From contig OX485805.1 in NCBI GenBank assembly GCA_950295325.1, positions 35,701,501-35,761,500 on the forward strand: a stretch of DNA of 60,000 nt. Reading direction: 5' to 3'. The position numbers were made by a program, and so were the translations under genes. Each line of letters opens with the position of its first letter. Position 1 is the first letter of the stretch. The DNA comes from Polytrichum commune (lineage: Eukaryota; Streptophyta; Polytrichopsida; Polytrichales; Polytrichaceae). The notes below the pieces were generated by a model. That model saw only the letters and a list, made by a program, of their open reading frames with translations. It made no database searches and had not been told where the DNA came from. Positions 1 through 10,900 of the stretch are shown piece by piece.

Positions 1-540
1 TGATGGTTATCCGACCTTATCCGACTTGTGAAAGAAATGGCTATCCCAAGAGTGGGATGAGCCTTGCCACCAAGTCTTTAGGGAGCTTGAGAGCAAGTGT
101 TCTTAGACGCCCGTGCTCAAGTTCGCGGAGCTTGACAAACCTTTTGAGGTGCATACGGGGTTGATTAACTTTGCCAATGGCGGATTGTTGATGTAAGATG
201 GATGGCCATTGCATATGGGAGCATGAAGCTCGATGGTTGTCAAAGAAGACAACCAACTCATGACAAAGAACTTCTTTGTCGTAGTGCATTGCTTGAAGAT
301 GTGGCGACACTATTTGGGGTCGCACAAAGCAAAGGTCTACATGGACAATGTGTCCTAAAAGAATTTTGACATTCAAGCGCAAGTAAGCGCCAAGTCATTG
401 CGTTGGCATGATAGTTTGGCGCTTATGAAGGTGGATTTGATCCACAAACCGGACCGTGGAAATGTGGTGCCGGATGCGCGAAGTAGACCGGATGAGTTCC
501 AAGCAATGAGAACCATCCAAACCTTGTGGCTAATGTGTGC
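1..540 (+). pseudogene. Ty3/gypsy reverse transcriptase/RNase H remnant
   Basis: Reading the plus strand through scattered stops gives the end of a Ty3/gypsy polyprotein. Recognisable blocks are a KPFEVHT-like segment near 135-160, an AVVHCLKMWRHYL-like segment near 275-320, a YMDN block near 334-345 and a HKPDRGNVVPDARSRP-like segment near 440-490. In intact elements these are the RT/RNase H linker and the RNase H domain, including the aspartate-containing VKTDN and NVVADALSR motifs. Here the second reads NVVPDARSR. Stops at several places (for example after the YMDN block) show it is dead. The 5' part of the element lies outside the window. Confidence 0.75.
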
Positions 541-1620
541 CGGCGAAGGAAACTTGTGATGCAAGATACGGGAGGGGTAAATTAACTACCCCAAAAGCAC
601 AAAAACTTTTAGGTGAACTTCGCAAGAGCAAGGTGCTCAAAGAGGTTAAGTTGGTGGACGGATTGTTCAAGTGCAAGCAAAGTTGGGTGTATGTGCCACA
701 AGGCAAGTTGAGGCTATCGGTTTTGAAGGAGGAATTTGATAGTCCTATTGCCGGCCTTAGAGGAGAAAGAAAAAACCGCCATAGAATGGTGTCATGGAGG
801 TACCATTGGCGGTGCATAAAGGAAGATATAGCCCACTTTGTGAAGGCTTGAATCAAAGTGCAAAGTGAACCGAGCCTCTTATCAAAAGCAAGGCGGTTTC
901 TTGCAACCGTTGCCTATCCCGTCGGCGCCATGGCATGGTATGTGCATGGACTTGATCACAAGTTTGCCGGAGTCACATGGGTATGATGCCATCTTGTTGA
1001 TGGTAGAGTGGTTTGCCAAGTTGGCACACATGGTGCCGATTGTGGGAACCGCCACCGCGTTGGAGACCGCATAGCCTTTTCTCAAAGGATGGTTGAGGCA
1101 CCACGGGTTGCCAAGAGTGATTGTGTGGGATCAAGATCCAAAGTTCACAAGTGCATTTTCAATGCATTTCTCTAAAGAGGTTGTATTGAAACTAAGGTTT
1201 AGCACGGCCGTGTATTCCCAAATGGATGGGAAAACAAAGCGTGTGAATGGAGACTTGAAGCAATACTTGAGGAACTTGGTGGGGGCGGACCAAGGAGATT
1301 GGGCGGACTATGTGGGTCGAGCGGAGTGTAATTGCAATGTAGCCACGCACTTGGCTACCAAGGGGTGGTCTTTGGTGGTGGCTTATGGAGTGGATGCGCT
1401 CCAACCTATTAACCTAGCTCTCGAGGGGGCACATTCAACACTAGAGTTTAACCAAGATGGTGAGGACTTGGCCAAGGATGGTAAACAAGTCTTGGAGATG
1501 ACCAAGTTGTTGGTGGAGAAAGCCCGAAGGTGCTACGGAGTGCTAGTAAATGCCGGAAGACGCGAAGTGGAGAATGAGGTGGGCCAAAAGGTGTTGTTGA
1601 ATGTGAACAACTTCACTTAG
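541..1620 (+). pseudogene. Ty3/gypsy integrase remnant
   Basis: This is the integrase part of the same decayed element. The zinc-binding region lies around 690-860. The catalytic core starts near 925 with PWHGMCMDLITSLP, where the first catalytic Asp is in MDLI. It continues after a stop at 1072-1074 with HHGLPRVIVWDQDPKFTS, which holds the second Asp, and DGKTKRVNGDLKQYL. In active members that last motif reads TERVN, and its Glu is the third catalytic residue. Here it is Lys, so the DDE triad is broken even apart from the stop codons. Family assignment is firm from motif order; activity is excluded. Confidence 0.8.
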
Positions 1621-2063
1621 CCGGAAGGCCTCGCTCCAAAAGTTCATGTCCAAAATTGGAGCTTCGTTTTCCATTGTGGAACAAGTGTTCAAGGACATGT
1701 ATAAGTTGGAATTACCGCCCAAGATCAAAGTGCATCCGACATTTCATGTCTCATTACGAAAGTCATTTTAGGACGACACCTTGTGGCCCGATCACAAGCA
1801 AGTGATTAGGCCACGTCCCGACCTTGTGGAGGTCATTTGGAACATGAGGTAAGAGGGCATCCTCAAGTGTAGGAAGCCCAAGTGAAAATGAAAGAAAATG
1901 TACAAAGGAGTACTTGGTGAAATGGTGAGGATACCATGAGAAAGAAGCCGTTTGGGTAGTGGCAAGAGACATGATGAACGCCAAGGAATTGGTAAAGCAC
2001 TTTGAAGAAACTAAGGCTAGACATTCCAATAAAATGAAGCGTAGGCATTGATGAGGACATCAA
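1621..2063 (+). pseudogene. Chromovirus integrase C-terminus and chromodomain remnant
   Basis: Downstream of the integrase core the reading frame, with stops, gives a KFMSKIGASFSIVEQV-like block, a YKLELPPKIKVHPTFHVSL block and, at about 1909-2026, EYLVKW-stop-GYHEKEAVW followed by ARDMMNAKELVKHFEE. The last part is the chromodomain that marks chromoviruses. It recognises modified histone tails and directs integration in that clade. The chromodomain aromatic positions (Tyr, Trp, Trp) are still visible, but a TGA replaces the usual Lys codon after YLVKW. This places the element among Ty3/gypsy chromoviruses. Confidence 0.75.
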
Positions 2064-2863
2064 TCTCCTTTAGTGGGGGAGAGACGCTAGTAGCACACTT
2101 AGCTTCGAGGCTAATTGCTCCACAACATGAACTTGTTCTTTGGCTTGAGGGAATAAAGTCCAAACTTTAGTGGTGCAAAGAGAAAAGTATGAGATGAGGT
2201 CCTAGTCTTGTACTTGTGCTTGGTTAATGGAAGAGGGGGAATAGATATGCCAAACTAGGTTGGGTAAGCCGAGTAATTGGGGGCCATGGCTTGGAGGGGT
2301 CTTGGATAAAACCAAGAAACTTCTTCGTTATGGGCTTGTCCGGGCGGGGGCAAGGTGATGGCGCGTGCTCATAAAAGTGCTACCCGCGAGCTAACGAGAG
2401 TTGGCGCATGGGAGTCATGAACCCATGTCTCGAAAGAGCAAAGTGGGAACCGAGTCGGGCGGGACTTGGCATCACCCCCGTGCGATCGAGGCGTGGCTTA
2501 ACAATGGAAAGCCATCTCGGAGTTGCAACTGAGACAACTTAGTGGAAGCGTTGAGGTCTCGCCTAGATGTGTCACGTTAGGCTAGTGGAGCCTAACGGGG
2601 GAGGCCCCAAAGGAGGGGCAACCCAAGTGAGTCCCAAAGTAGGTGGGTCTAGTATAGGTTAGGTCCTTGGAGGAGTTCCAAGGTCGCTAACGGAACACCT
2701 AGTAACGACACCTTTGGGACTATGCCAAATTTGAAGATGCATTGTGGGGGTCGCGCCCTAAGATAAACACAATGCGGCACCATAGAGGATGGCAACTTGA
2801 GAATTGGTGTGCGGACTACGAGTATAGTCGATGAGGGCATCGACTCCGTTTGGTGGGGGTGAG
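2064..2863 (+). other. 3' non-coding part of the chromovirus up to its polypurine tract
   Basis: No credible coding capacity is seen. Two similar purine-rich blocks, GATGAGGACATC... TTTAGTGGGGGAGAG near 2051-2087 and GATGAGGGCATC... TTTGGTGGGGGTGAG near 2830-2863, look like duplicated polypurine-tract regions. The second abuts the predicted LTR start. Why there are two, about 780 bp apart, is unexplained. Confidence 0.4.
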
Positions 2864-3839
2864 TGTCGCGCACCTCTCCATGAAGAGTGCCCGAAACACC
2901 GTGGGCACAAGGGGGACCCCGGAGTGACACCCGGGACTTGTGGCGCCGTTGGTGAGAGGGCCCAAGTGATCCTAGTGTGGGTGAGGTCCCCGGGCGTTGG
3001 GAACGCCTCCCACCCACGGAGACTAGGATGCACAAGGGTAAGGTCATAAGCTATGCGTAGCTCATGGCGTGGTGATTCTAGAATGCTCAAGATCACCTCA
3101 ATCGGAGGTGTGAGCTAGGAGTTATGGCCATTTGAGTGGGGCGCTGTCCCAGGACAGCGCCCTGGTACAGCAGTGCCTGGGAGTGATTCCCGGGACTGCC
3201 AAGGTTCAAACAGGCATAACTTCCTCAAGACTTGCTCAAATGGAGCAAGTGAGGAGTCCATCGGCATCTACGTGAAGCGTAGATGAAAATGAAGTGGTTG
3301 GTTGTTATGATCAGACATCATACAAGGAAGTTATGATGGTCTGAAGCTGCTGGGGGGGTTCTAGGCCCAGCAGCTAAAGGAAAATGTCCACTTGGCCCCA
3401 ACTCTTGGTAGAGAGACAAGAGGTTGGTTGGCGGTGGGGTAGGGGCCCCGTGTAGAGTCCTAGAGGCTTATATGGGTGAGGTGGTGTGGCCTCACCCACC
3501 CGAGGCCGAACGGCACGGCCTCCATGGGCTTTGGCCCATTGTGAGGCCATAGTTGCCTAGTATGGTTCGGGTTGTTGTAGTGTTGCTCCGGCAACACGAT
3601 GATCAACATAGGATTGGACTTCCATGGATGGAAGTCCACATCAAAGAAATGGGTTACCGATTAAGGGGTGAGTCCCGAAAGCAAAGTAGGAGGGTTGGTT
3701 CCCCTTCTATGAACTATATGGTCCGGGGTAAGAGGAGCTAACCATTAGCATGGCGGTATGCGAAGGGTTAGCGCTCGTAACCTTTGCTAGAATTGAAAAT
3801 TGGCAAGATTGTCAAGGGGGGCTAGCAAGGGTTGCGACA
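2864..3839 (+). repeat. Putative 3' LTR of the chromovirus (976 bp)
   Basis: The segment begins TGTCGC directly after a polypurine tract (TGGTGGGGGTGAG) and ends GCGACA, giving the TG...CA ends and short inverted termini expected of an LTR. A TATA-like TTATATGGG at about 3469-3477 would be the promoter. No second LTR is in the window, since the element's 5' side is cut off at base 1, so the call rests on termini and position. Open frames on both strands between 2649 and 3100 are GC-rich shadows. Confidence 0.55.
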
Positions 3840-3932
3840 CTGAACCCCAAAGACAAAAGATTAGAAAAAAAATGACACAGAAAGATGGGAAAATGACATG
3901 AAGGCAAACATGTGAAAACATATAAAGCAAAT

Positions 3933-6900
3933 TTACGCACAAAGAAAACCGAACGCGCGTTTGGTCATCTTCTGAGGCGGATAAAAAATAGAGGTAGAAG
4001 GTGGGGCAACTGAGCGAGATGCACAAGCAGGCTGGGGATCGCGCATGGGGAGTAGGAGTGCATTGAAAATGATGGGGTCACCTTCAAGTGCCACAATATG
4101 ACGCTCAAGGGAGCGACATGCGGCAATCGAACCACCTAAAGCAAAAAGAGGTAAAATGTTAGTATGGAAATTAGTGAAGCAAAAATAACGGAAAATTCAA
4201 AGCAAGGGTGATGCTGAAAACGAAGGCGTACCTACACCACAATGCCAGTCCATAACAACATCATTCTTGTCGGTGAGAGTAGCCAGAAGGATAGAGAAGA
4301 AAACATGATGTTTTTCGCGAGCACCTCTCCAAGGTATCCCATCAGGGCGCATCGCCTGGCTCTTCTCATCGGTGAAGGCATTCAACCATCCATCTCGTTG
4401 GAGGTTGTAACCATACTCTTGAACGGCCTCCTCCCGCACTTTGAGAACGAAGTTAACACGAACAAGAACCTTGATGCTGAATTTCCGAGTCTGGAAGAAA
4501 TTAAACAAGTTTCATTAGACTCCGAAGAAGTGAAATAAAACAAAATACACAATCGCAGGGAGAGACATATAGTAGCTTACCACTCCAGATGGCACCACAG
4601 GGGATTGGAGGTCCAAATCATTCATACCAAACCAATCTTCAGCGACGTAGAAATCGTAAGTGTGTGCCCAATCAAAAATAGTCTCGGAAACAGAGGAGTT
4701 GGCACAATGTGCCAGGACGAGGACACCATGATCATAGAGGTTAGATTTCGCAAATGCAAAAAGACACTTATAATATGATTCATGAAGCTTGTTCCAAGTA
4801 GGAACATCGGTGGAGATGTTTGGCACAGGCAAATTTTTGGGAATGTCAGCGAAGAGCAAATCGAGGCCCTTGTGAGAAGTGGTCGAGGTGTTCACACGGG
4901 AACGACCTGCTCCAACCTGCAATAAGAACTTCATGAGAAAAAATAAGCAAGCGGAAATGAAAGAAGCCTAAACATTGACGAAGGGAAAGATACAAACTTT
5001 GGCAATGAACTCCTGAATGCGGGTATATGCAGGGAGAGGACCTCCTGCAATCTCAGAATATAGCATGAGTTACACTATGTCCACATTCTCGATGAGGGCA
5101 AGCGTGGTAGGAGACTCTGAAGATGTGGCACTCGTATCTAAGAGGGCGGCCTTCCTCTTGCAAGGCAAGGAGAGAAGAGAAGTGCCACTGTGAGAAGGAG
5201 TAGTATTAGTTTGTGGATGAAAGACTAAGGGAGTACCAGAGGGGGCAGACGATGGAGCAAGGGAGGGAGTGCTAGAAGGACTGTGTAGTAAGGTGGGTGG
5301 CTGAACGGGGGTCTTTGAAGCAGAGCGAGTGAGAATTTGGGAAAATGCTTGAGGGACGGTATTCTTTGCTCTACCCTTATCCTTTGGTGCCTTGGGTGGA
5401 GGAGGAGGAAGCTCAACGATGTCCGGCTCCTCAAAGGGGACAATGTTCTCATCGGGAGCATTACTCATGAGGCTGGTAAAGAGAGGCTTCTCTTCTCCAG
5501 GCACAAATCCTCCAGAACAATCCAAGTACCATCCCCCAGCCTGCAAGTGAGATTGAGGAAACTTAGTTGTTTGCGTGGCTGTGTACACACAGAGGCTAGA
5601 AAGCACGTTCGCCCAGTCCGAGAGATAAGTGGGCAAGGAAGATGCTGCCAAAACATTCTTAGCAACCAACTCTCTCATGATATAATTACAAAAAAAACAA
5701 GATAACCATTAGAAAGATAAGGAAATGCATTGCAAGAATGAAAAAAATGAATAGCGAAAATGAAGAATAGGTGTATTACCGATAGGCGACATGCTTAATA
5801 GCAAGAGCACCCTCCTTAAACTCAAAGAGGTTATCACCTTTGGCAAAGGGGATGTCAGGCTTATCACCGAGATATGGTTTGAAGGCTCTGTCCCAAAGGA
5901 GTATCCTCCAGTGATCCACATATTCACGAGGGTGCAAAATAATCTCCGATGCGTCCTAATCGATATCGATTGTGAGGTCATCTTGAAATGATTCAATTTG
6001 AACCGAGACTTCCTTCTCCAACTGAAATGAGACGGAGAGAGAATAAAATTAGATATGAAACAAGAGGGAAAAAACAAAATTAAGAAACCAAGAAATGGAT
6101 ATACTTGAGCCCAGAATGACGCTTTGTGAAGCCAGTCATCCAATGCCTTCTCCCTCATAGGCTTGTCGATTGGAAACTTGTTCTCAGACCTTTCACGAGT
6201 AGAGGCGTTCCACCAGTGAAGCCACTTGGCTTTGAATGAAGCTTTGACCGGACATGTCACAATTTTCTGCAACTTTTCAATTGTCATATCGGTCGAGGCA
6301 AACTCATTAAAGTGCCTGTCGATCTGCGGACGTCCAAAAAATTGAAATTAATCCAAGAGGGTTAAAAAATGAATGAATTTTTCATATTAATGAAAACATG
6401 AAAGTAAAGAAATGATATCTCGTGAAAGAAATCCTCTCCATTGTCAGGGTGTGCGACCGAGATATATTTTTCAAATGTGCATGCACGAATGCTCATGATG
6501 GTCCTCTCTTGGGCCTTGGTCATTAAATTCCAAATTTCGGTAGCAGTCCTCTCCGCAACTGGAGTGGTTTCACGGTAGTGCCTCACTCCAAGGTCCGCTT
6601 GAGCCGAAATGTCTCTCTGCAAAAAATGATCTTGTGAGAAATACGATCGGCATGAAAATGCAAAATGGAATGCAGCTCGTGAAATGAAAAAGAAAATACA
6701 CAAAGTCATACGTTGTAAAGGAATTTGACAAAGACATCCACGGTAAGAGTGTACCAAGTAGGGCGACTCTCCTTAACCTTCTCGCATGCTTTGTAGTCGG
6801 CAGGAGATATGAGATCTCTGAACGTCGATAACTCCAACCTCCCAAACGTACGAATTCGAAGGAGCTTGGCAGGAATGTTGGCCTTCACATAATCATGCTC

Positions 6901-7859
6901 GGTAGACCTGAGATAAAAACAAATATGAGAAACGACCAATGAAACGAACGAAGTAAATCAAAAAAACAAATATGCTTACCAATTAATGTCGCTCATTGCG
7001 TTGAGGAAGACACCGGTGCATCCCCCTGGGGTCGACTACAATACAATTCACCGAGACATGCCAACTCTTGTCGTCGGCATGATTGTTATTGATGTGCCTC
7101 CACCATGTTGTGAGTCGATGGTTTCCTTCCCACACGAAAAACATCTTCCCACAGAAATGTGCAAGATCCGGATCCTCCTTGAGCTTGACATCGAACTCCG
7201 CGGATGCCTCTTGCCATAGAGGGCTCCAGGATGCCACAATGGCGGGGGAAACCGGGAGGTCCACAGAAATGTCGTTGAAAACCGAAACGTATAAGACCCG
7301 ATCTCCCTCTCGGTATCCCATAACAAACTCACATTCCAAACGCTGCACCTTTACCTCGCTGATAGGACGGACTAGAGGGAGGGCTCGCAAGCGGCACAAA
7401 GGAATGGAGAAGCGGGACTTACTAGTGGGTTTAATACGGAGGCATTGGATAACGCCGTTGGAGTCCTCTTTTTGTGATTTACGGAGCTCAAGCTCACACA
7501 CAATAGGATCTGTGTCGGCAATAGCAATAACATCCTGGCCAATAGACATCACCTCTCCCTGCACTTGACGTTGCGAAATGACACTCTCACCATGGGCGGC
7601 CTCAACCTCGACCGCTGGGGCAGCAATAACAACGTCCTCTGCAGATTGATGTTGCTCCTCCGCAACCTCAAAAGATTGAGAGCCCTAAGAAAAAGAAACC
7701 ACATGAGAACTTCCCAATTTAACAATCAAATGATAACACCTACAAGTTACCAATACATCAGCAACCTCAAAAAAAAAACTCACAAAGTAGTTTGAACACA
7801 AAGTAATGTAATTATCAATTAGAAGGCAAACGAGAACCAACCACATTCAAAGCCGCCAT
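3933..7859 (-). pseudogene. ParB-like plus DNA-methyltransferase-like gene, 11 exons, disrupted
   Basis: I join minus-strand exons at about 7859-7842, 7684-6979, 6907-6712, 6616-6419, 6323-6105, 6021-5780, 5673-5073, 5044-4998, 4916-4581, 4490-4232 and 4135-3933, near 1000 codons. Most junctions are in phase with GT-AG sites. The N-terminal third has VKVQRLECEFVMGYREG then VWEGNHRLTTWWRHI, a ParB-like pattern. A Pro/Ser-rich linker follows. The C-terminus has GLDLLFADIP (position of a DPPY-type catalytic motif) before DVVMDWHCGVGGS...ACRSLERHIVALEGD, a SAM-binding motif I split by an intron. Motif IV before motif I is the order of beta-class amino-methyltransferases. Damage: TAG at 5956-5958, an extra base in a G run near 7031-7036, and AT instead of GT after 6419. 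The exon 7-8 junction is not resolved in phase. Function is inference from motifs; ADIP is not a standard catalytic tetrad. Confidence 0.6.
4232..4916 (-). other. Methyltransferase catalytic-region exons (motif IV and motif I)
   Basis: These two exons, joined in phase, hold the part of the disrupted gene that most resembles a DNA amino-methyltransferase. They contain LLFADIP near 4850-4830, then a W...Y...A pattern, a hydrophobic GVLVLAHC strand, and IPWRGAREKHHVFF followed by VVMDWHCGVG at the 3' end. The motif continues in the next exon (4135 onward) as GSIAACRSLERHIVALEGD. In bacterial beta-class enzymes the DPPY-type loop precedes a DPFxGSGT-type motif I, as here. The replaced tetrad could mean loss of catalysis or a divergent group. 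Confidence 0.5.
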
Positions 7860-7960
7860 AATGAAGAGAAATTAGTGACAAAGACGTCCTCGTATTGTAA
7901 ACAAAACAAATGCCTGATAGAAAAGCAATGCCGAGTCAAGTCATGAAGGGTATCAAAGAG
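7860..7960. other. Short spacer, nothing recognised
   Basis: Sequence upstream of the proposed ATG (7859) of the methyltransferase-like gene and before the satellite. No clear promoter element was identified. Confidence 0.3.
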
Positions 7961-10900
7961 GAGGCCTCATGGATTCATTTAATGGCCAAGCCCATTCAAT
8001 ATTGAACCTCAACCGAATTAACAACCCAAATTAACAACCCAAAAACCAAGCATAAACAACCAACAAAAAGAGGCCTCGGATCCGAGGCCTCTTTCCTAGC
8101 CCTCTACCTCTGCCCAAAGGCAATCCAAACGTGGCCTAGCCCATTAATATTTGAACATGATATTCTGAATTTACAAGCCAACAACCAAGCATTAACAACC
8201 AACAAAAAGAGGCCTCGGATCCGAGGCCTCTTTCCTAACCCTCTACCTCTGTCCTTATGCATTCTTGACGTGGCTAGGCCTTACAGTTATAAACTTTTGA
8301 ATCTGAAATTTCAAGCCTAAATGTCCTACACTTGCCCTTAGGGATTCATTTAATTGCCTAGCCCATTAATATTTGAACATGAAAATCTGAATTTACAAGG
8401 CAAATACCAAGCATAAACAACCAACAAAAAGAGGCCTCGGATCCGAGGCCTCTCTTCTAACCCTCTACCTCTACCCTTGGGCAATCCAGACATGGTCTAG
8501 GCCTTACAGTTATAAACCTTTAAATCTGAAAATTCAAGCCTAAATGTCCTACACCTGCCCTTAGGAATTCATTAAATGGCCTAGCCCATTCAATAATGAA
8601 CCTCAAAATCCGAATTAACAAGCCAAAAACCAAGCATAAACAACCAACAAAAAGAGGCCTCGGATCCGAGGCCTCTTTCCCAACCTCCTACACCTGCCCT
8701 TAGGGATTCATTTAATTGCCTAGCCCATTAATATTTGAACATGAAAATCTGTATTTACAAGCCAAAAACCAAGCATAAACAACCAACAAAAAGAGGCCTC
8801 GGATCCGAGGCCTCTTTCCCAGCCCTCTACCTCTGCCCAAAGGCAATCCAGCCGTGGCCTAGGCCTTACAGTTATAAACCTTTAAATCTGAAAATTCAAG
8901 CCTAAATGTCCTACACCTGCCCTTAGGGATTCATTTAATGGCCTAGCCCATTCAATATTGAACCTCAAAATCCGAATTAACAAGCCAAAAACCAAGCATA
9001 AACAACCAACAAAAAGAGGCCTCGGGTCCGAGGCCTTTTTCCCAGCCCTCTACCTCTGCCCCAAGGCAATCCAGACGTGGCCTAGCCCATTAATATTTGA
9101 ACATGATATTCTGAATTTACAAGCCAACAACCAAGCATTAACAACAAACAAAAAGAGGCCTCGGATCCGAGGCCTCTTTCCGAACCCTCTACCTCTGTCC
9201 TTATGCATTCCTGACGTGGCTAGGCCTTATAGTTATAAACTTTTAAATATGAAATTTCAAGCCTAAATGTCCTACACCTGCCCTTAGGGATTCATTTAAT
9301 TGCCTAGCCCATTAATATTTAAACATGATAATCTCAATTTACAAGGCAAATACCAAGCATAAACAACCAACACAAAGAGGCCTCGGATCCGAGGCCTCTA
9401 TCCTAACCCTCTACCTCTGCCCAAAGGCAATCCAGCCGTGGTCTAAGCCTTACAGTTATAAACCTTTAAATCTGAAAATTCAAGCCTTAATGTCCTACAC
9501 CTGCCCTTCTGCATTCCTGAATTGGCCTAGCCCATTAATATTTGAACATGATAATCTAAATTTAAGTGCCCAAAAACCATGCATAAACAACCAACAAAAA
9601 GAGTCTATGGATCCGAGGCCTCTTTCCCAACCTCCTACACCTGCACTTAGGCATTCATTAAGATGCCCAGCCCATTAATATTTGGACATGAACATCTGTA
9701 TTTACAAGCCAAAAACCAAGCATAAACAACCAACAAAAGAGGCCTCGGATCCAAGGCCTCTTTCCCAGCCCTCTACCTCTGCGCAAAGGCAATCCAGCCG
9801 TGGCATAGGCCTTACAGTTATAAACCTTTAAATCTGAAATTTCAAGCCTAAATGTCCTACACCTGCCCTAAGGGATTCATTAAATGGCCTAGCCCATTCA
9901 ATTATGAAATTCAAAATCTGAATTAACAAGCCAAAAACCAAGCATAAACAACCAACAAAAAGACGCCTCGGATCCGAGGCCTCTTTCCCAAACTCCAACA
10001 CCTGCCCTCAAGCATTCCTGAAGTGGCCTAGCCCATTAATATTTGAACATTAAAATCTGAATTTACATGGCAAAACCAAGCATAAACAACCAACAAAAAG
10101 AGGCCTCGGATCCGAGGCCTCTTCACAACCTCCAACACATGCCCTCAGGCATTCCTGAAGTGGCCTAGCCCATTAATATTTGAACATGATAATCTGAATT
10201 TAAGTGCCCAAAATCCATGCATAAACAACCAACAAAAAGAGGCGTGGAACCCAACCCTCTACCTCTACCCTTGGGCAATGCAGACGTGGTCTAGGCCTTA
10301 CAGTTATATACCTTTAAATCTGAAAATTCAAGCCTAAATGTCCTACACCTGCCCTTAGGCATTCACTAAGTGGCCTAGCCCATTAATATTTGAACATTAA
10401 AATCTGAATTTACATGGCAAAACCAAGCACAAACAACCAACAAAAAGAGGCCTCGGATCCGAGGCCTCTTTCCCAACCTCCTTCACCTGCCCTCAGGCAT
10501 TCACTAAGTGGCCTAGCCCATTAATATTTGAACATGAACATCTGAATTTACATGGCAAAACCAAGCATAAACAACCAACAAAAAGAGGCCTCGGATCCGA
10601 GGCCTCTTTCCCAGCCCTCTACCTATGCCCAAAGGCAATTCATTAAGTGGCCTAGCCCATTAATATTTGAACATGATTTGCTGAATTTAAGTGCCCAAAA
10701 TCCATGCATAAACAACCAACAAAAAGAGGCGTGGAACCCAACCCTCTACCTCTACCCTTGGGCAATCCAGACGTGGTCTAGGCCTTACAGTTATAAACCT
10801 TTAAATCTGAAAATTCAAGCCTAAATGTCCTACACCTGCCCTTAGGCATTCTCTAAGTGGCCTAGCCCATTAATATTTGAACATTAAAATCTGAATTTAC

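Noticed and set aside
2649-3096. Overlapping frames on both strands in GC-rich DNA
   Set aside because: They lie across the polypurine tract and LTR start and resemble nothing coding.
5337-5705. Plus-strand 122-codon frame, and similar plus-strand frames at 7083-7568 and 6986-7219
   Set aside because: Antisense shadows of exons of the minus-strand methyltransferase-like gene, with no motif of their own.
8958-9678. Open frames in the satellite
   Set aside because: They are translations of satellite units and break at unit variants.
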